This document shows, in pieces, positions 16,945 through 25,223 of a DNA stretch of 64,000 nt. Each line of letters begins with the position of its first letter. Position 1 is the stretch's first letter. A model generated the notes under the pieces. It saw nothing but the letters and a program-made list of their open reading frames with translations, was not told where the DNA came from and did not search any database. Made by a program: the position numbers and the translations under genes. Source of the DNA: Bacillota bacterium (GTDB taxonomy: Bacteria > Bacillota > Clostridia > Lachnospirales > Lachnospiraceae); NCBI GenBank assembly GCA_023423335.1, contig JAFAFU010000067.1, positions 62,001 to 126,000 on the forward strand. Direction: 5' to 3'.

Positions 16945-19900
16945 ATGCATCTTAAAAGTATTGAAGTACACGGGTTTAAATCCTTTGCGAATAAAATTGT
17001 TCTGGAATTCCATGATGGAATCACCGGTATCGTCGGACCGAACGGCAGCGGTAAAAGCAACGTGGCGGATGCGGTCCGCTGGGTGCTGGGTGAACAGAGT
17101 GCCAAGCAGCTTCGCGGTGCGAGGATGGAGGATGTCATTTTCTCCGGGACACAGACAAGAAAGCCCCTGGGCTATGCTTATGTTGCCATAACCCTGGATA
17201 ATTCCGACCATAAGCTGGCGATTGAATATGATGAAGTAACAATTGCCCGGAGGGTTTACCGCTCCGGCGAAAGCGAATATCTGATCAATGGGGCTTCCTG
17301 CAGACTCAGGGATGTTCAGGAGCTGTTCATGGATACCGGTGTTGGCAAGGAGGGCTATTCCATCATCGGACAGGGCCAGATCGATAAGATCTTAAGCGGT
17401 AAGCCGGAGGACCGAAGGGAACTCTTTGACGAGGCTGCCGGTATCGTCAAATTCAAGCGCAGAAAATATGCGGCTGAGAAGAATCTGGAAGAGGAAAAGC
17501 TTAACCTGGCGCGGATCTCGGATATCCTGGCTGAGATTGAAAAACAGCTGACTCCTTTGGAGAAGCAATCTGCGGTTGCCAAGGTTTATTTAAAGCTGAA
17601 GGAAGAATTAAAAGGACTTGAGGTTGCGCAGTTCCTAAAGGAATACGATAAGCTCCGTAACTCCAGGGAGCAGGTAGAAGAAAAATTATCGATTGCCGCC
17701 ACGGATTACGAACAGGCGAAGGAGGCGTACGAGAATACGAAGGAAGAATATCACCGGTTGGAGCTTGAGCTTGAGGAATGTGACCGGAATATTGAAGCAG
17801 ACCGCAATTCCTATAATGAATTAATGCTGAATAAGGAGAAGGCCGAGGGTGAAATCAAGGTTTTAAAGGAACAGGTCAGCTCCCTGCGGCAGAATGATAA
17901 ATATTATCAGGGCCGGATTACTGCCAGTGAACAGGATATCGTACAGAAAAAGACAGAGGAGCAGGGTTATTTATCGGAGAAGGAGGCTATTGATCTTAAG
18001 ATTTCCGATAAGGATGATCTGCTCTCAGGCGCCTTGCTTGCACTGGAACAGATCAAAGAAAATATCCGTCAATATACCCGTGAAATTGAAGAATGCAATA
18101 ACGGGATTTTTGAGTATCTAAATCTAAACTCCGGCATAAAAAGCAATATGCAGCGATACGAGACGATGCTGGAACAAAATACCCTCCGTAAGGCTGAATT
18201 AAACCAGAGAATATTAAAAAATAAGAGTGAAGAAAGCTCATACACCGAAGCGATTGAGCTTTGCCGCGGTAAGCTTAAAGGTATCTCCGAAGAAATCCTT
18301 ACGCTTACGGAAGAAAGTGATTCCATTGAGAAGTCCATCCTGGATACGCAGACGGTGATTGACCAGCTTACCGTGGAGCATACCGATGTCCAGGGTAAAT
18401 TCTTAAGCGAAAAATCCCGTTTGGAATCCCTGGTGAATCTGACGGAACGATATGAAGGCTATGGTATCAGTATTAAAAAGGTCATGGAGCAGAAGGGCCG
18501 GATTCCCGGGATCGTCGGAGTTGTTGCCGACATTATCAAAACGGGCAAAGAATTCGAAACTGCAATTGAAACAGCCTTAGGCGGCAGTATCCAGAACATT
18601 GTAACGGAGGATGAAGCAGCAGCTAAGGAATTAATTACATATCTAAAACAGAATAAATTCGGAAGGGCAACCTTTCTCCCGCTGACGAATATGTCTGCGG
18701 GCAGCGGCTTTATGAATGACAAAGTATTAAAAGAGCCGGGAGTCCTTGGCATTGCAGCCGGACTGGTGGAGGCGGATCATAAATTCCATGCATTAATTGA
18801 TTATCTGTTAGGCAAAATAATCGTTGTGGATCATATGGATCATGCAGCTGCCATTGCGAAGAAATACCGGCATTCCTTAAGAATTGTAACCCTGGAGGGA
18901 GAACTTTTAACCCCCGGCGGTTCCATCTCCGGCGGAGCCTATAAAAATGTGAGCAACCTCTTAGGGCGGCGCCGTGAGATCGAGGAGCTGGAAAAGCGGG
19001 TGGAAGCTCTGGAGTTTCGGACAAAGGAACTGATTCAAAGGAAAGAGGAAGAAAAGGAAACAAAGGCCGGCCTGCGCAGGCAGCTGGAGAATCTCAAAGC
19101 CCTTCTGCAGGAAAAATTTCTGATACAGAATACCGCTAAAATGAATCTTGACCGGGAGCTGACCAGGAAGGCAGAAGCACAGGCAATCTGCCAGGAGTAT
19201 ACCAAGGAGCTGCTGGAGATTGATGCCCAAGCCAGGGAATTAAACGGCAATCTGGACCGGCTGAAGGAGAATCTTACCGAGAATCTGAGCAAGAACAAGG
19301 AAAAAGAAGAGCATATCGAACGGATAACCAGGATGCTGGAAGCAGAGCGGGAGGCCGAACTGGCCGCAAACGACAAGGCTTCCGGTTTAAAGCTGGAGCT
19401 GTCCTCTTTAGAGCAGAGCAGTCAGTTCCTCATGGAGAATGTCAAACGTGTCAGGAGGGATATTGAAAAGCTCTATGAAGAGGAGGCCGCATTAAAGGCG
19501 GATATCGATAAGGCTACCCGAATTGCCTCGGACAAGCTGCAGGTTATCAGCAGCTTAGAAGCGCAGATTACAGAATATAAAAATTCCTTAAGCACTCTGG
19601 ATGAGAAAATCAAAGCCCGGATGAAGGATAGAGAACAGATTACAGCCGTTCATAAGGGCTTCTTCCAGAAGCGGGATGAGCTGTCCAAATTGATGAATGA
19701 CCTTGATAAGGAGTGCTTCCGGTTAAGCAGCCAGAAGGAGAAGCTTTTAGAGCAGTCCGACCAGCAGATAAGTTATATGTGGGAGGAGTATGAGCTGACC
19801 TATTCGACTGCCTGTGCTTATCTGCCTGATCCGGAGCTCAGTCTGACCCAGGCCAAAAAATCCATCCAGGAAATTAAGACTAAAATCAAGGAACTGGGGG

Positions 19901-20505
19901 ATGTGAATGTCAATTCCATCGAGGATTATAAGAATCTTTCCGAGCGGTTCCTGTTCCTTTCCGCCCAGAGCGAGGATCTGATCCGTTCCGAGGCTGCCCT
20001 GCTTAAGATCATCGAAGAACTGGATTCTGAGATGAGAAGGCAGTTTGAAGAGAAATTTGCTGCAATTAATCTGCAGTTTGATATTGTATTCAAGGAATTA
20101 TTCGGCGGCGGTAAGGCGGACCTGGAATTAATCGAAGGAGAAGATATCCTGGAAGCAGGTATCCGGATCAATGCGCAGCCTCCGGGCAAGAAGCTCCAGA
20201 ACATGATGCAGCTTTCCGGCGGCGAGAAGGCTCTGACAGCCATTTCCCTATTGTTTGCCATCCAGAACCTAAAGCCCTCCCCCTTCTGCCTGTTGGATGA
20301 GATTGAAGCGGCACTGGACGACTCCAATGTTAAGAGATTTGCGAAATATCTGAATAAATTATCAAAAGAAACACAGTTTATCATTATCACACACCGCAGG
20401 GGCACTATGGCTGCCGCTGATATCCTCTATGGTATTACGATGCAGGAAAAGGGTGTGTCCACGCTGGTATCCGTAAGCCTGATCGAGAACGAGCTTGAGG
20501 TTTGA
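16945..20505 (+). CDS. smc: Chromosome segregation protein SMC
   Basis: ATPase of the bacterial condensin complex with ScpA and ScpB, organising the chromosome. The protein has 1186 residues, the typical length. The N-terminal Walker A is GPNGSGKSNVADAVRWVLGE (about 32-51), then long coiled coil (about 165-500 and 670-1010), a hinge (about 510-660, with GIVGVVADIIKTGKEFETAI) and the C-terminal signature MQLSGGEKALTAISLLFAI and Walker B FCLLDEIEAALDD. I chose ATG 16945 (MHLKSIEVHGFKSFA) after GGGAG; a longer in-frame extension overlaps the rnc end and is not family-like. Confidence 0.97.
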   Translation: MHLKSIEVHGFKSFANKIVLEFHDGITGIVGPNGSGKSNVADAVRWVLGEQSAKQLRGARMEDVIFSGTQTRKPLGYAYVAITLDNSDHKLAIEYDEVTIARRVYRSGESEYLINGASCRLRDVQELFMDTGVGKEGYSIIGQGQIDKILSGKPEDRRELFDEAAGIVKFKRRKYAAEKNLEEEKLNLARISDILAEIEKQLTPLEKQSAVAKVYLKLKEELKGLEVAQFLKEYDKLRNSREQVEEKLSIAATDYEQAKEAYENTKEEYHRLELELEECDRNIEADRNSYNELMLNKEKAEGEIKVLKEQVSSLRQNDKYYQGRITASEQDIVQKKTEEQGYLSEKEAIDLKISDKDDLLSGALLALEQIKENIRQYTREIEECNNGIFEYLNLNSGIKSNMQRYETMLEQNTLRKAELNQRILKNKSEESSYTEAIELCRGKLKGISEEILTLTEESDSIEKSILDTQTVIDQLTVEHTDVQGKFLSEKSRLESLVNLTERYEGYGISIKKVMEQKGRIPGIVGVVADIIKTGKEFETAIETALGGSIQNIVTEDEAAAKELITYLKQNKFGRATFLPLTNMSAGSGFMNDKVLKEPGVLGIAAGLVEADHKFHALIDYLLGKIIVVDHMDHAAAIAKKYRHSLRIVTLEGELLTPGGSISGGAYKNVSNLLGRRREIEELEKRVEALEFRTKELIQRKEEEKETKAGLRRQLENLKALLQEKFLIQNTAKMNLDRELTRKAEAQAICQEYTKELLEIDAQARELNGNLDRLKENLTENLSKNKEKEEHIERITRMLEAEREAELAANDKASGLKLELSSLEQSSQFLMENVKRVRRDIEKLYEEEAALKADIDKATRIASDKLQVISSLEAQITEYKNSLSTLDEKIKARMKDREQITAVHKGFFQKRDELSKLMNDLDKECFRLSSQKEKLLEQSDQQISYMWEEYELTYSTACAYLPDPELSLTQAKKSIQEIKTKIKELGDVNVNSIEDYKNLSERFLFLSAQSEDLIRSEAALLKIIEELDSEMRRQFEEKFAAINLQFDIVFKELFGGGKADLELIEGEDILEAGIRINAQPPGKKLQNMMQLSGGEKALTAISLLFAIQNLKPSPFCLLDEIEAALDDSNVKRFAKYLNKLSKETQFIIITHRRGTMAAADILYGITMQEKGVSTLVSVSLIENELEV

Positions 20506-20615
20506 CCGGTTTTCAGTAAAATTAGTTAAAGTTCTTATTGACATATAGAAAGTAAAAATAGTATTTTTTTATGTAATCGGATCGATATAAGATTTTGAAA
20601 GGCACAGGTGTAAGC

Positions 20616-21545
20616 ATGGGTGAGAAGACAGGGTTTTTCGGAAAGCTGGTTCAGGGACTGACGAAGACCAGAAATAGCATTGCAAACGGTATCGATGCAT
20701 TATTCAGCGGTTTTTCCAGCATCGACGACGATTTTTATGAGGAACTGGAAGAGCTGATGATTATGGCGGACTTGGGAATTAATACGACGACAGCCGTATT
20801 AGAGGATCTCAGACAGAAAGTAAAAGAGAATAAGATCAAGGACCCGGAGCAGTGCAGGCAATTATTGATCAGCAGCCTGATGGACCAGATGAGGGTTGAG
20901 GATACCGCCTATGAATTCGAAAACCGAAAATCTGTCCTCCTTTTAATCGGAGTAAACGGAGTGGGCAAAACGACCTCCGTTGGCAAGCTGGCCGGACAGC
21001 TGAAAGACCAGGGCAGGAAGGTCATGGTAGCCGCTGCCGATACCTTCCGGGCCGCAGCCATTGAACAGCTGACGGAATGGGCCCATAGAGCCAATGTAGA
21101 GATCATTGCCCAGAAGGAGGGCTCCGACCCTGCTGCGGTCATTTATGACGCAGTCACCTCCGCCAAGGCAAAAAATGTGGATACCTTAATCTGTGATACC
21201 GCCGGACGTCTCCATAACAAAAAGAATCTGATGGAGGAGCTCAAAAAGATCAACCGGGTAATTGAACGGGAATATCCGGAGGCACACCGGGAGACCTTTG
21301 TTGTGCTCGACGGAACTACGGGACAGAACGCTCTGGCTCAAGCCAGGGAATTCAATGAAGTAGCGGATTTAACGGGAATTATTCTGACAAAGCTGGATGG
21401 CACCGCCAAAGGCGGCATTGCAATCGCGATCCAGTCCGAGCTTTCTATCCCCGTCAAATATATCGGGATCGGCGAGAAAATAGACGACCTCCAGAAATTT
21501 AATGCCAAAGATTTTGTAAATGCATTATTCCAAAAAAACGAATAG
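20616..21545 (+). CDS. ftsY: Signal recognition particle receptor FtsY
   Basis: GTPase receptor that docks SRP (Ffh, at 31480-32829) to the membrane. The protein has 309 residues, with an N domain (about 1-95) and a G domain with GVNGVGKTTSVGKLAG (G1), AAADTFRAAA, CDTAGRLHNKKNLMEEL (G3) and TKLDGTAKGG (G4). It has only a short N-terminal stretch and no long acidic A domain, as common in Gram-positives. I chose ATG 20616, preceded by AGGTG; the upstream TTG has no site. It follows smc after 110 bp. Confidence 0.95.
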   Translation: MGEKTGFFGKLVQGLTKTRNSIANGIDALFSGFSSIDDDFYEELEELMIMADLGINTTTAVLEDLRQKVKENKIKDPEQCRQLLISSLMDQMRVEDTAYEFENRKSVLLLIGVNGVGKTTSVGKLAGQLKDQGRKVMVAAADTFRAAAIEQLTEWAHRANVEIIAQKEGSDPAAVIYDAVTSAKAKNVDTLICDTAGRLHNKKNLMEELKKINRVIEREYPEAHRETFVVLDGTTGQNALAQAREFNEVADLTGIILTKLDGTAKGGIAIAIQSELSIPVKYIGIGEKIDDLQKFNAKDFVNALFQKNE

Positions 21546-21557
21546 GAGACGATTATC

Positions 21558-22775
21558 ATGATGACTTTGGATCTATTTGAAGAAGCAACCGAAGCGGTCA
21601 AAAAGGTTATCCTCAGAACGAAGCTGGTATACAGTGATTATTTTTCGGATACCAATGGGAACAAGGTCTTTTTGAAGCCGGAAAACATGCAGTTTACCGG
21701 AGCCTATAAGGTGCGGGGTGCTTATTATAAGATCAGTACCCTGACGAAGGAGGAACGGGACAGAGGCCTGATTACCGCATCTGCGGGGAATCATGCCCAG
21801 GGAGTTGCCTATGCAGCGAAGCTCTACCATGCGAAAGCCATTATCGTGATGCCAAGCACGACACCTTTGATTAAGGTGAACCGGACTAAGAGCTATGGTG
21901 CAGAGGTAATTCTGTACGGTAATGTGTATGATGAGGCATGCCAGCATGCCTATGATCTGGCCAAAGAAAAAGGCTATACCTTTATTCATCCGTTTAACGA
22001 TGAAATGGTAGCTACCGGCCAGGGAACGATTGCGATGGAGATCTTCAAGGATCTTCCGACTGTGGACATCATTCTGGCGCCGGTTGGCGGCGGCGGTCTG
22101 CTTGCCGGAGTATCTACCCTTGCCAAGATGCTGAATCCGAACATTAAAGTGATTGGCGTGGAGCCTGCCGGAGCGGCCTGCATGAAGGAATCCTTAAGGG
22201 CAGGGAAGGTGGTAACCCTGCCGGAGATTGATACGATTGCGGATGGCACCGCGGTGAAGACCCCGGGAGATATCATCTTTCCGTATATCCAGAAAAATGT
22301 TGATGAAATCATCACCGTAGAGGATCAGGAGTTAATCGTTAATTTCCTTGATATGATGGAAAACCACAAAATGGTCGTAGAAAATTCCGGACTTCTTACC
22401 GTAGCGGCCTTAAAGCACTTAAACTGCCGGGATAAGAAGGTTGTATCCATCCTAAGCGGCGGCAATATGGATATCATCACGGTATCCTCCATCGTCCAGC
22501 ATGGATTGATTCAGAGGGGCCGTGTATTTACCGTGTCCGTACTTCTGCCGGACAGACCCGGTGAGCTGGTCAATGTGGCAAGTGTAATTGCAAAGGCACA
22601 GGGGAATGTCATCCGTCTGGAGCATAACCAGTTTGTCAGCATCAACCGTAACAGTGCCGTAGAGCTTACTATTACGATGGAGACCTTCGGCCATGAACAC
22701 AAGAAGCAGATTGTAGAGGCCTTGATCGATGCCGGTTACAGCCCAAAGCTGTGCCAGCCCAATAAATTATATTAA
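21558..22775 (+). CDS. ilvA: Threonine ammonia-lyase with C-terminal ACT domain
   Basis: PLP enzyme that deaminates threonine to 2-oxobutyrate, feeding isoleucine synthesis or threonine breakdown. The protein has 405 residues. The PLP lysine is Lys51 in FTGAYKVRGAYYKI, the glycine-rich phosphate loop is VGGGGLLAGVS, and ASAGNHAQGVAYAA is typical. The last 80 residues (FTVSVLLPDRPGELVNVASV) form one ACT-like domain, the shorter form of the family. It follows ftsY after 12 bp, with GGAGA before the ATG. Whether it is biosynthetic (IlvA) or catabolic (TdcB-like) cannot be settled from the sequence. Confidence 0.92.
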   Translation: MMTLDLFEEATEAVKKVILRTKLVYSDYFSDTNGNKVFLKPENMQFTGAYKVRGAYYKISTLTKEERDRGLITASAGNHAQGVAYAAKLYHAKAIIVMPSTTPLIKVNRTKSYGAEVILYGNVYDEACQHAYDLAKEKGYTFIHPFNDEMVATGQGTIAMEIFKDLPTVDIILAPVGGGGLLAGVSTLAKMLNPNIKVIGVEPAGAACMKESLRAGKVVTLPEIDTIADGTAVKTPGDIIFPYIQKNVDEIITVEDQELIVNFLDMMENHKMVVENSGLLTVAALKHLNCRDKKVVSILSGGNMDIITVSSIVQHGLIQRGRVFTVSVLLPDRPGELVNVASVIAKAQGNVIRLEHNQFVSINRNSAVELTITMETFGHEHKKQIVEALIDAGYSPKLCQPNKLY

Positions 22776-22858
22776 ATACAGTATACATACGGTTCAGGTG
22801 TTGTAGGATTTGATAATAAATACAGAATTTTTCATGATTTTTACCCGGTTTGCCGGTA

Positions 22859-22887
22859 TTTACTTTCTATGGAAGGCTTGATATAAT
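22859..22887 (+). promoter_or_regulatory. Distal sigma-A-like promoter upstream of recA
   Basis: TTTACT (22859-22864) and TATAAT (22882-22887) are 17 bp apart, with a perfect -10 and a fair -35. It would give a leader of about 280 nt. Confidence 0.5.
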
Positions 22888-23053
22888 AGAAGCGTCTTGA
22901 TATTCTATTTGCCAAGTCAGGGTAATCTTATGAATTGCTTTGCGTCCATATCCCGATCAGATCCTGCCTGTTAATATAATTTTACACAGCTTTCCCATAT
23001 TACGGTGCATGAGTATGCATACTTCTTTCTATCCGTCCGGGCGTTAAAACAGG

Positions 23054-23082
23054 TTGACATCCTGTTTAAAATAAGCTATTAT
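23054..23082 (+). promoter_or_regulatory. Main sigma-A promoter of recA
   Basis: TTGACA (23054-23059), a 17-bp spacer and TATTAT (23077-23082). The LexA box starts 8 bp after the -10 hexamer, so bound LexA would cover the transcription start. Confidence 0.8.
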
Positions 23083-23090
23083 GAATATAA

Positions 23091-23102
23091 GAACATTCGT
23101 TC
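23091..23102 (+). promoter_or_regulatory. LexA (SOS) operator of recA
   Basis: GAACATTCGTTC fits the Gram-positive LexA box GAAC-N4-GTTC exactly. Its position over the predicted transcription start of recA fits repression by LexA and SOS induction. No second perfect box was noticed near recX, mutS or smc. Confidence 0.85.
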
Positions 23103-23172
23103 GCATTATGGAATACATGAAGATATCATAAATAATCAAATTGCCTGCAGATGCAGACAGATGGAGGTTAAT

Positions 23173-24198
23173 ATGGCAAAGGATGATAAGATAAGGGCAT
23201 TGGAAACTGCTCTGGCACAGATTGAGAAGCAGTACGGCAAAGGCTCCGTAATGAAGCTGGGGGATACCAGTGCCAGCATGAACATTGAGACGGTTCCGAC
23301 CGGCTCCATCAGCCTGGATGTCGCACTGGGGCTTGGCGGTGTACCGAAGGGCAGGATTATGGAGGTTTACGGACCGGAGTCCTCCGGTAAGACCACGGTA
23401 GCCTTACATATGGTAGCAGAGGTCCAGAAGAGGGGCGGGATTGCAGGCTTTATTGATGCAGAACATGCGCTGGATCCTGTTTATGCGAAGAATATCGGTG
23501 TCGATATCGATAACCTTTATATTTCCCAGCCGGATAACGGCGAACAGGCCTTGGAGATTACAGAGACCATGGTCCGTTCCGGTGCGGTTGATATCATTAT
23601 CATCGACTCGGTAGCCGCTTTGGTACCGAAAGCAGAGATTGACGGGGAGATGGGGGATTCCCATGTGGGCTTACAGGCAAGGCTGATGTCCCAGGCCCTC
23701 AGAAAGCTGACCGCTGTCATCAGCAAGTCCAATTGTATCGTAGTCTTCATTAATCAGCTCCGTGAGAAGGTCGGAGTTATGTTCGGTAATCCGGAGACAA
23801 CCACCGGCGGCCGGGCCTTGAAGTTCTATTCCTCCATCCGCCTGGATGTCAGAAGGATTGAATCCTTAAAGCAGGGCGGTGAAGTGATCGGCAACCGGAC
23901 CAGAATTAAGGTGGTCAAGAATAAGATTGCTCCTCCGTTTAAGGAAGCGGAATTTGATATTATGTTCGGCAGAGGTATCTCCAAGGAGGGTGATGTTCTG
24001 GATCTGGCTGCCGATACCGGAATTATCAATAAGAGCGGTGCCTGGTATGCATATAATGACTCCAAGATCGGACAGGGCAGGGAGAATGCGAAACAGTTCC
24101 TGAGCGATAATCCTGAGATTTTCGCCGAGGTTGAGGCAAAGGTCAGAGAGAAGTATATGTTAAAGCCCTCAAAGAATTATAACGAAGTACCGGAATAG
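23173..24198 (+). CDS. recA: Recombinase RecA
   Basis: DNA strand-exchange ATPase and LexA co-protease. The protein has 341 residues. The Walker A is YGPESSGKTTVALHM, followed by IDAEHALDP, the Walker B IIIDSVAALVPKAEIDGEMG and the L2 loop INQLREKVGVMFGNPETTTG. The start is ATG 23173 with GGAGGTTA upstream, giving MAKDDKIRALETAL. SOS control is indicated by the LexA box at 23091. recX follows 219 bp downstream after a region that may attenuate transcription. Confidence 0.97.
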   Translation: MAKDDKIRALETALAQIEKQYGKGSVMKLGDTSASMNIETVPTGSISLDVALGLGGVPKGRIMEVYGPESSGKTTVALHMVAEVQKRGGIAGFIDAEHALDPVYAKNIGVDIDNLYISQPDNGEQALEITETMVRSGAVDIIIIDSVAALVPKAEIDGEMGDSHVGLQARLMSQALRKLTAVISKSNCIVVFINQLREKVGVMFGNPETTTGGRALKFYSSIRLDVRRIESLKQGGEVIGNRTRIKVVKNKIAPPFKEAEFDIMFGRGISKEGDVLDLAADTGIINKSGAWYAYNDSKIGQGRENAKQFLSDNPEIFAEVEAKVREKYMLKPSKNYNEVPE

Positions 24199-24227
24199 AG
24201 CACTTAATTTCATAGGAATTATTATTC

Positions 24228-24336
24228 GGCTGTCCCAATGGATCGGCCCCGTTCCGACATGGTTATTCTATGCGGACTGGGATAAGGTACGGGGACAGCC
24301 CGTTTTATATTAACCGGTTTGCTGTCCCGGCTTTTT
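24228..24336 (+). promoter_or_regulatory. Possible attenuator between recA and recX
   Basis: Three segments can pair in two exclusive ways. Segment A GGCTGTCCC (24228-24236) pairs with B GGGGACAGCC (24291-24300). B can instead pair with C GCTGTCCC (24321-24328), forming an 8-bp stem with an inner CCG/CGG pair followed by GGCTTTTT (T-run 24332-24336), which looks like an intrinsic terminator. CCCCGT (24247-24252) can also pair with ACGGGG (24289-24294). A:B formation would prevent the terminator. The mechanism is inferred from pairing alone. Confidence 0.45.
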
Positions 24337-24389
24337 CCGACAGGAGGTTGAAGAGTGAAAGTAAAGTCACTTTCATAAGATTTTGTGAT

Positions 24390-24417
24390 GGCGCAAAGCG
24401 CCATAATGGAGGTAAAT
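24390..24417 (+). promoter_or_regulatory. Hairpin just before recX ribosome-binding site
   Basis: GGCGC-AAA-GCGCC (24390-24402) is followed by ATAATGGAGGTAAAT and the recX start. This matches the hairpin plus GGAGGT layout before plsX, oadG-like and rnhA, with a different stem sequence. Confidence 0.55.
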
Positions 24418-25056
24418 ATGGTAATCACAAAATTGGAACAGATGCAAAAGCAGAAGGGCGCTGCCGGAAAAGCTTCTGTCCGCTCTTCTAAGGTTAAGGT
24501 TTATCTGGATGGCGATTATGCCTTTTTTCTGTATCAAAGGGATATTGCGGACTATGACCTTGCGGAAGGAATGGAACTTAAGGAGGATATTCTTGAAAAG
24601 CTTAAGGAAACTGTATTCCAACGGTCGAAAGAGAAAGTACTATCCCTGCTTGGATTTATGGATCGTACGGAGCAGGAGCTGAAGGTTAAGCTGAAGGATT
24701 CCGGTTATCCGGATGAAATCATACAAAAGACAATCGGTTTTGTTACGGAATACGGCTTCCTGAATGACAAGAGATATGCTTTAAATTATATCCGCCACAG
24801 AAAGGAAACCAGGAGCAGGGCTGTTCTTGCCGCAGAGCTTATGGCGAAGGGAATTGGCCGGGAAATATCCGCTGATATTTTTACGAAGGAATATGATGAG
24901 CCCCAGGAGGATCCGGAAATAACTGCCCTTCGAAAGGCAATCCATAAGAAGGTACGGGATACTTCTTCCCTGACCTGGGAGGAGAAGCAGAAGCTGATGG
25001 GCCATTTGTACCGGAAAGGCTTCTCCCCTGATAAAATAAGGAAATCCCTGGAATGA
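24418..25056 (+). CDS. recX: Regulatory protein RecX
   Basis: Small helical protein that binds RecA filaments and modulates recombination. The protein has 212 residues. RecX features are LLGFMDRTEQELKVKLKDSGY, a helical repeat continuing with IGFVTEYGFLNDKRYALNYI and the C-terminal KLMGHLYRKGFSPDKIRKSL. The N-terminal 55 residues hold a beta-rich extension (SKVKVYLDGDYAFFLYQRDI) seen in clostridial RecX. I chose ATG 24418 with GGAGGT 4 bp upstream. It is downstream of recA on the same strand. Confidence 0.9.
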   Translation: MVITKLEQMQKQKGAAGKASVRSSKVKVYLDGDYAFFLYQRDIADYDLAEGMELKEDILEKLKETVFQRSKEKVLSLLGFMDRTEQELKVKLKDSGYPDEIIQKTIGFVTEYGFLNDKRYALNYIRHRKETRSRAVLAAELMAKGIGREISADIFTKEYDEPQEDPEITALRKAIHKKVRDTSSLTWEEKQKLMGHLYRKGFSPDKIRKSLE

Positions 25057-25146
25057 AATCCGAAAACAATCCCATACGGTCACAATGAGTCAGAAATATG
25101 AATTCTTTGCAGATTACTTGATAAAGACGTTAGTTTTCCCTTGCCT

Positions 25147-25175
25147 TTTACAGTTAAATGATATACACTTATAAT
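25147..25175 (+). promoter_or_regulatory. Sigma-A promoter of the carboxyltransferase operon
   Basis: TTTACA (25147-25152) and TATAAT (25170-25175) are separated by 17 bp. The start codon of the first operon gene is 48 bp further on. Confidence 0.7.
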
Positions 25176-25223
25176 TGGCAGAAAATTGGATTTCTACTAC
25201 ATTCGAAAAATGGAGGGCTGAAA

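Larger units (their letters stand above)
22776..23172. other. Intergenic/leader region of recA
   Basis: A 397-bp gap holding two predicted promoters and one LexA operator, listed separately. 22776-22858 has a short GC stem (CCGG-TTTG-CCGG near 22847) without a T-run. Between the promoters (22888-23053) I see no gene or known RNA element. An in-frame start at 23005 would extend RecA but has no ribosome-binding site and lies upstream of the main promoter. Confidence 0.6.

Noticed and set aside
18710..19376. Long antisense open frames inside smc
   Set aside because: They mirror the coding bias of smc, have no ribosome-binding sites and no recognisable protein features.
23005..23172. N-terminal extension of RecA
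   Set aside because: The upstream ATG lacks a ribosome-binding site, lies before the SOS promoter and encodes residues not found in RecA proteins.
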